Source of the DNA: Lachnospiraceae bacterium
Lineage (GTDB): Bacteria; Bacillota_A; Clostridia; Lachnospirales; Lachnospiraceae
Direction of reading: 5' to 3'
Length of the DNA stretch: 15,129 nucleotides
NCBI GenBank assembly: GCA_017416505.1
Contig: JAFQCI010000082.1
Span: 1-15,129 of the forward strand
The notes below the pieces were generated by a model, which worked only from the letters and a program-made list of their open reading frames with translations, made no database searches and was not told the DNA's origin. A program made the translations under genes and the position numbers. This document shows positions 13,102 through 15,129 of this stretch, piece after piece. Within the stretch, counting starts at the first letter, position 1. Each line of letters opens with the position of its first letter.

Positions 13102-14556
13102 TTAATTAGCAAGTTCTTCTGTTAATTTTGAAATTTCATTCTGCTCATCTACTATATCTGATATACTTTTATGTAATGATGCAATATTTCCTGAAATCTC
13201 TTGCAACAATGTGTTTGTTGCCTCTACGTTTGAACTAATCTCATTTACTTCAAAAAGAGTTGTATCAAACATAATCGACAATCTTTCAGAATTCTCATCA
13301 ACTCCCTTAGACCTAGAAAGTACTTCTTCAGTATTTGAGCTAACATTTTCAAAGGACTCTTTAACAAGCTGTGCATCCTTTGTACAATTTTCTATAGATT
13401 TCTGCTGATTTAATATCTTATTCTTAAGTTCTAACATATGTGCATTTGTATTTACTACTATTTCATCAATTTGTGCAGTAAATGCTTGTGAACTATCCGC
13501 TAATGATCGTATTTCTGAAGCTACTACCGTAAATCCTTTTCCTTGTTCGCCAGCTCTTGCTGCTTCAATCGATGCATTAAGTGAAAGAAGATTTGTTTGT
13601 GAAGTTATTTCATCAAGTGTTTTTAAGAAACTGAAAATTCTCTCATTTTGTTTAGTTAATAATTCCATATCTGTAACAATGGTATTCATTGTATCAAGTA
13701 CACTTCCCATTTCAGATGATAATGATGTAGCCATGTCTATACTTGTATCAACTACGTCCTTTGTTGACATTGAACTTTTAGCAACATATGAACTAGCTTC
13801 TTTTACGCTATTAACCTGTTCAACTCCATCTCCTACTAAATCACGAAGTTTTCTGATTGATTCAAATTCTGATTGAGCCTGTGTTGATGCCTGATTAGAT
13901 GAAGTATTTATGTTATCTGATATTACACTAACATCTTTTAAGTTCTTGTTTATATCCTGTGTTGCTATTACCAAAGAATCTGCTGTTAATTGAATTTTAT
14001 CCAATAACATTCTTGTATGCTCATTAGCTTTTTCTTTCTCTGCATTACTTTCTGCAAGCGCTTTGGCAGCTACCTTTGCCAAATATGTCTGATACCACAA
14101 TGTAGCAAAAATATCAATAACATATACAATCATTATAACAGTACTATCCATTTCCCATGGTACTGAAAGATCTTCCTTATAATTTATGAAAAATACATAC
14201 ATCAATACTGCTGTGATACCACATGTTATCGCATTTGCGATGACATCTTCATACAGAGCTACAAAAATTATAGTAACCAGAAACATTAAATAATTAACCT
14301 TTGCTGGATACAAAATCATAATTCCTGTACAAAATGCCATCAAAGATACCATCATTAAATACTTGGTAACTTTTTGATTCTTAACAAACCTACATACCAG
14401 TGACAGTATAATAGTAACTACGGCTGCCACCACTATATAAGGGATTACGACGTCCATACCAACAAATATTCCGTTGATAAATCCTCTTGTAAGGACCAAA
14501 ATAAAAAGCATTAAAATAACATAAATATTCTTTTTCTTTAATATTTTTTGTTCCAT
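13102..14556 (-). CDS. Methyl-accepting chemotaxis protein with membrane-embedded sensor
   Basis: A 484-residue receptor. The ATG at 14556 follows GGAGG by 5 bases; an ATG four codons earlier overlaps that ribosome site. Residues ~1-155 hold five or six membrane helices with very short loops and no extracellular sensor domain. A linker (~155-185) leads directly, without a clear HAMP domain, to a long coiled coil. The signalling tip, [29 protein letters not shown] to [11 protein letters not shown], lies at ~314-354, the standard kinase-binding hairpin; conserved glutamates and glutamines nearby would be methylation sites. It would sense a membrane-associated or intracellular cue and signal via CheW/CheA. 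Its partner downstream is a Pr6Pr membrane protein. Confidence 0.92.
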   Translation of the reverse strand: MEQKILKKKNIYVILMLFILVLTRGFINGIFVGMDVVIPYIVVAAVVTIILSLVCRFVKNQKVTKYLMMVSLMAFCTGIMILYPAKVNYLMFLVTIIFVALYEDVIANAITCGITAVLMYVFFINYKEDLSVPWEMDSTVIMIVYVIDIFATLWYQTYLAKVAAKALAESNAEKEKANEHTRMLLDKIQLTADSLVIATQDINKNLKDVSVISDNINTSSNQASTQAQSEFESIRKLRDLVGDGVEQVNSVKEASSYVAKSSMSTKDVVDTSIDMATSLSSEMGSVLDTMNTIVTDMELLTKQNERIFSFLKTLDEITSQTNLLSLNASIEAARAGEQGKGFTVVASEIRSLADSSQAFTAQIDEIVVNTNAHMLELKNKILNQQKSIENCTKDAQLVKESFENVSSNTEEVLSRSKGVDENSERLSIMFDTTLFEVNEISSNVEATNTLLQEISGNIASLHKSISDIVDEQNEISKLTEELAN

Positions 14557-14574
14557 GCTAACCTCCATTTTTTA

Positions 14575-14591
14575 CCAAACTTTAAGTTTGG
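14575..14591. promoter_or_regulatory. 17-bp palindrome before the chemoreceptor gene
   Basis: CCAAACTT-T-AAGTTTGG, perfect over 8 bp each side, just upstream of the ribosome site. It could be a regulator site or an mRNA 5' stem. No convincing promoter was found nearby. Confidence 0.45.
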
Positions 14592-14753
14592 CTGATTAAA
14601 TAATTCGCTTATAAATTCTGCACATATACTATCATTAGTTTTATCATAAATATATAACATTTGCAATAATAACAATGGCTCACACAGGGTTCTTTCATGA
14701 AGAATTTCAACAGGAATGTTTCTAACAACATACCATTTACATTACTCTTAATT

Positions 14754-14850
14754 TGTTTTTTTACCTTTTAATAACAAAAAATCATGACCAAGCAAAAAAA
14801 GCGTAAAAATCCCCCTTGTTTGTTATTTCTGTTTTTTTACATTTTAATAA
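14754..14850. repeat. 21-bp direct repeat flanking a short segment
   Basis: TG-T7-AC-N-TTTTAATAA occurs at 14754-14774 and 14830-14850 with one mismatch. The 55 bases between carry AATAACAAA/TTTGTTATT inverted arms. The layout could mark a small insertion or an excision scar. Confidence 0.45.
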
Positions 14851-15129
14851 AAACTTGCGATACTGCTGAAAATATATTTTTGAGTCATCTCAGGATGGTC
14901 GCTAAAATAATCCATCATCCTTTGCATTCCCCATTCCGGGTGTTCTTTTATAATAGCTAACCGCAATATATTATAAGCAAATTTTCTACCTGAATCCGTG
15001 AAATTCAGTTTTTTTATAAGCAGGAATTTCATTCCAAACGAAAATTTCTGAAAGAAACTCGTTTTTTTGGGAGTTATATTCCTGCAATCTACTGAATTTG
15101 TTTTCTATATAACTTTTGAACCTAAAAAA
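14844..15129 (-). pseudogene. Unidentified broken coding fragments at right edge
   Basis: One frame from the right edge reads RFKSYIENKFSRLQEYNSQK, then EFLSEIFVWNEIPAYKKTEF, and stops near 14993. An overlapping frame reads SGRKFAYNILRLAIIKEHPE, WGMQRMMDYFSDHPEMTQKY and ends at TAA 14844. Both look protein-like and neither has a convincing start, so a frameshifted 3' gene end entering from the right is likely. I do not recognise the family. An imperfect inverted repeat lies inside it. Confidence 0.4.
15001..15099. repeat. Imperfect inverted repeat
   Basis: AAATTCAGT (15001-15009) plus GCAGGAAT (15020-15027) pair with ATTCCTGC (15078-15085) plus ACTGAATTT (15091-15099), with unequal internal gaps and a ~50-base loop. 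Confidence 0.4.

Noticed and set aside
1..15129. CRISPR array or intact insertion sequence
   Set aside because: No regularly spaced repeats and no transposase or integrase coding region could be found.

Overview
The window looks like chromosomal DNA from a low-GC Gram-positive anaerobe, most likely a clostridium of the Lachnospiraceae type. This is inferred from the AT-rich sequence, strong AGGAGG-type ribosome binding sites, sigma-A-like promoters, and the gene families present (BcrA-like ABC exporter with a two-component system, LytTR/DUF3021 pair, SUKH protein, FtsX-type and AAA/DUF4143 remnants). No rRNA, tRNA, CRISPR array, intact transposase or integrase was seen.

Region 1 (1-4811, minus strand) is a sensing and export locus. 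A response regulator and a short histidine kinase are followed by an ABC ATPase, an ABC-2 permease and a membrane-anchored S41-type protease that runs off the left edge. The regulator has its own promoter, with TTAAGA direct repeats just upstream that suggest autoregulation. A large imperfect palindrome of about 200 bp (3681-3881) sits between regulator and kinase. An AU-rich hairpin and a new promoter separate the kinase from the transporter genes.

Region 2 (4893-6442, plus strand) is a compact three-gene operon: a LytTR DNA-binding protein, a DUF3021 membrane protein and a third membrane protein that overlaps the second. A direct-repeat pair matching the published LytTR half-site pattern lies just upstream of its promoter. 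It fits the LytTR regulatory system design (regulator plus membrane inhibitor), with an added third membrane gene.

Region 3 (6443-10240, plus strand) is a gene graveyard. One intact gene, a 2H phosphoesterase, is surrounded by pieces of at least six others: an aldo/keto reductase reduced to two short motifs, an AAA/DUF4143 ATPase with two internal deletions, a 4Fe-4S membrane protein joined to an FtsX-type permease fragment, a sugar O-acetyltransferase missing its C-terminus, an unidentified C-terminal fragment, and a SUKH protein whose last codons are a terminator hairpin. The repeated internal deletions and frame changes point to illegitimate recombination, not simple point decay.

Region 4 (10244-11927, plus strand) holds an eight-helix membrane protein with an apparent internal duplication and a TetR-family regulator. 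Each has a TTGACA box placed directly after the T-run of the preceding terminator, and each has palindromic operator candidates.

Region 5 (11928-15129) starts with a 165-bp inverted copy of part of the DUF3021 gene (about 97% identical by eye). With the original it brackets a 6.4-kb block. Then, on the minus strand, come a six-helix Pr6Pr-type membrane protein and a methyl-accepting chemotaxis protein that probably share a transcript ending at a hairpin near 12312. The last 570 bases hold a 17-bp palindrome, a 21-bp direct repeat and unidentified broken coding fragments.
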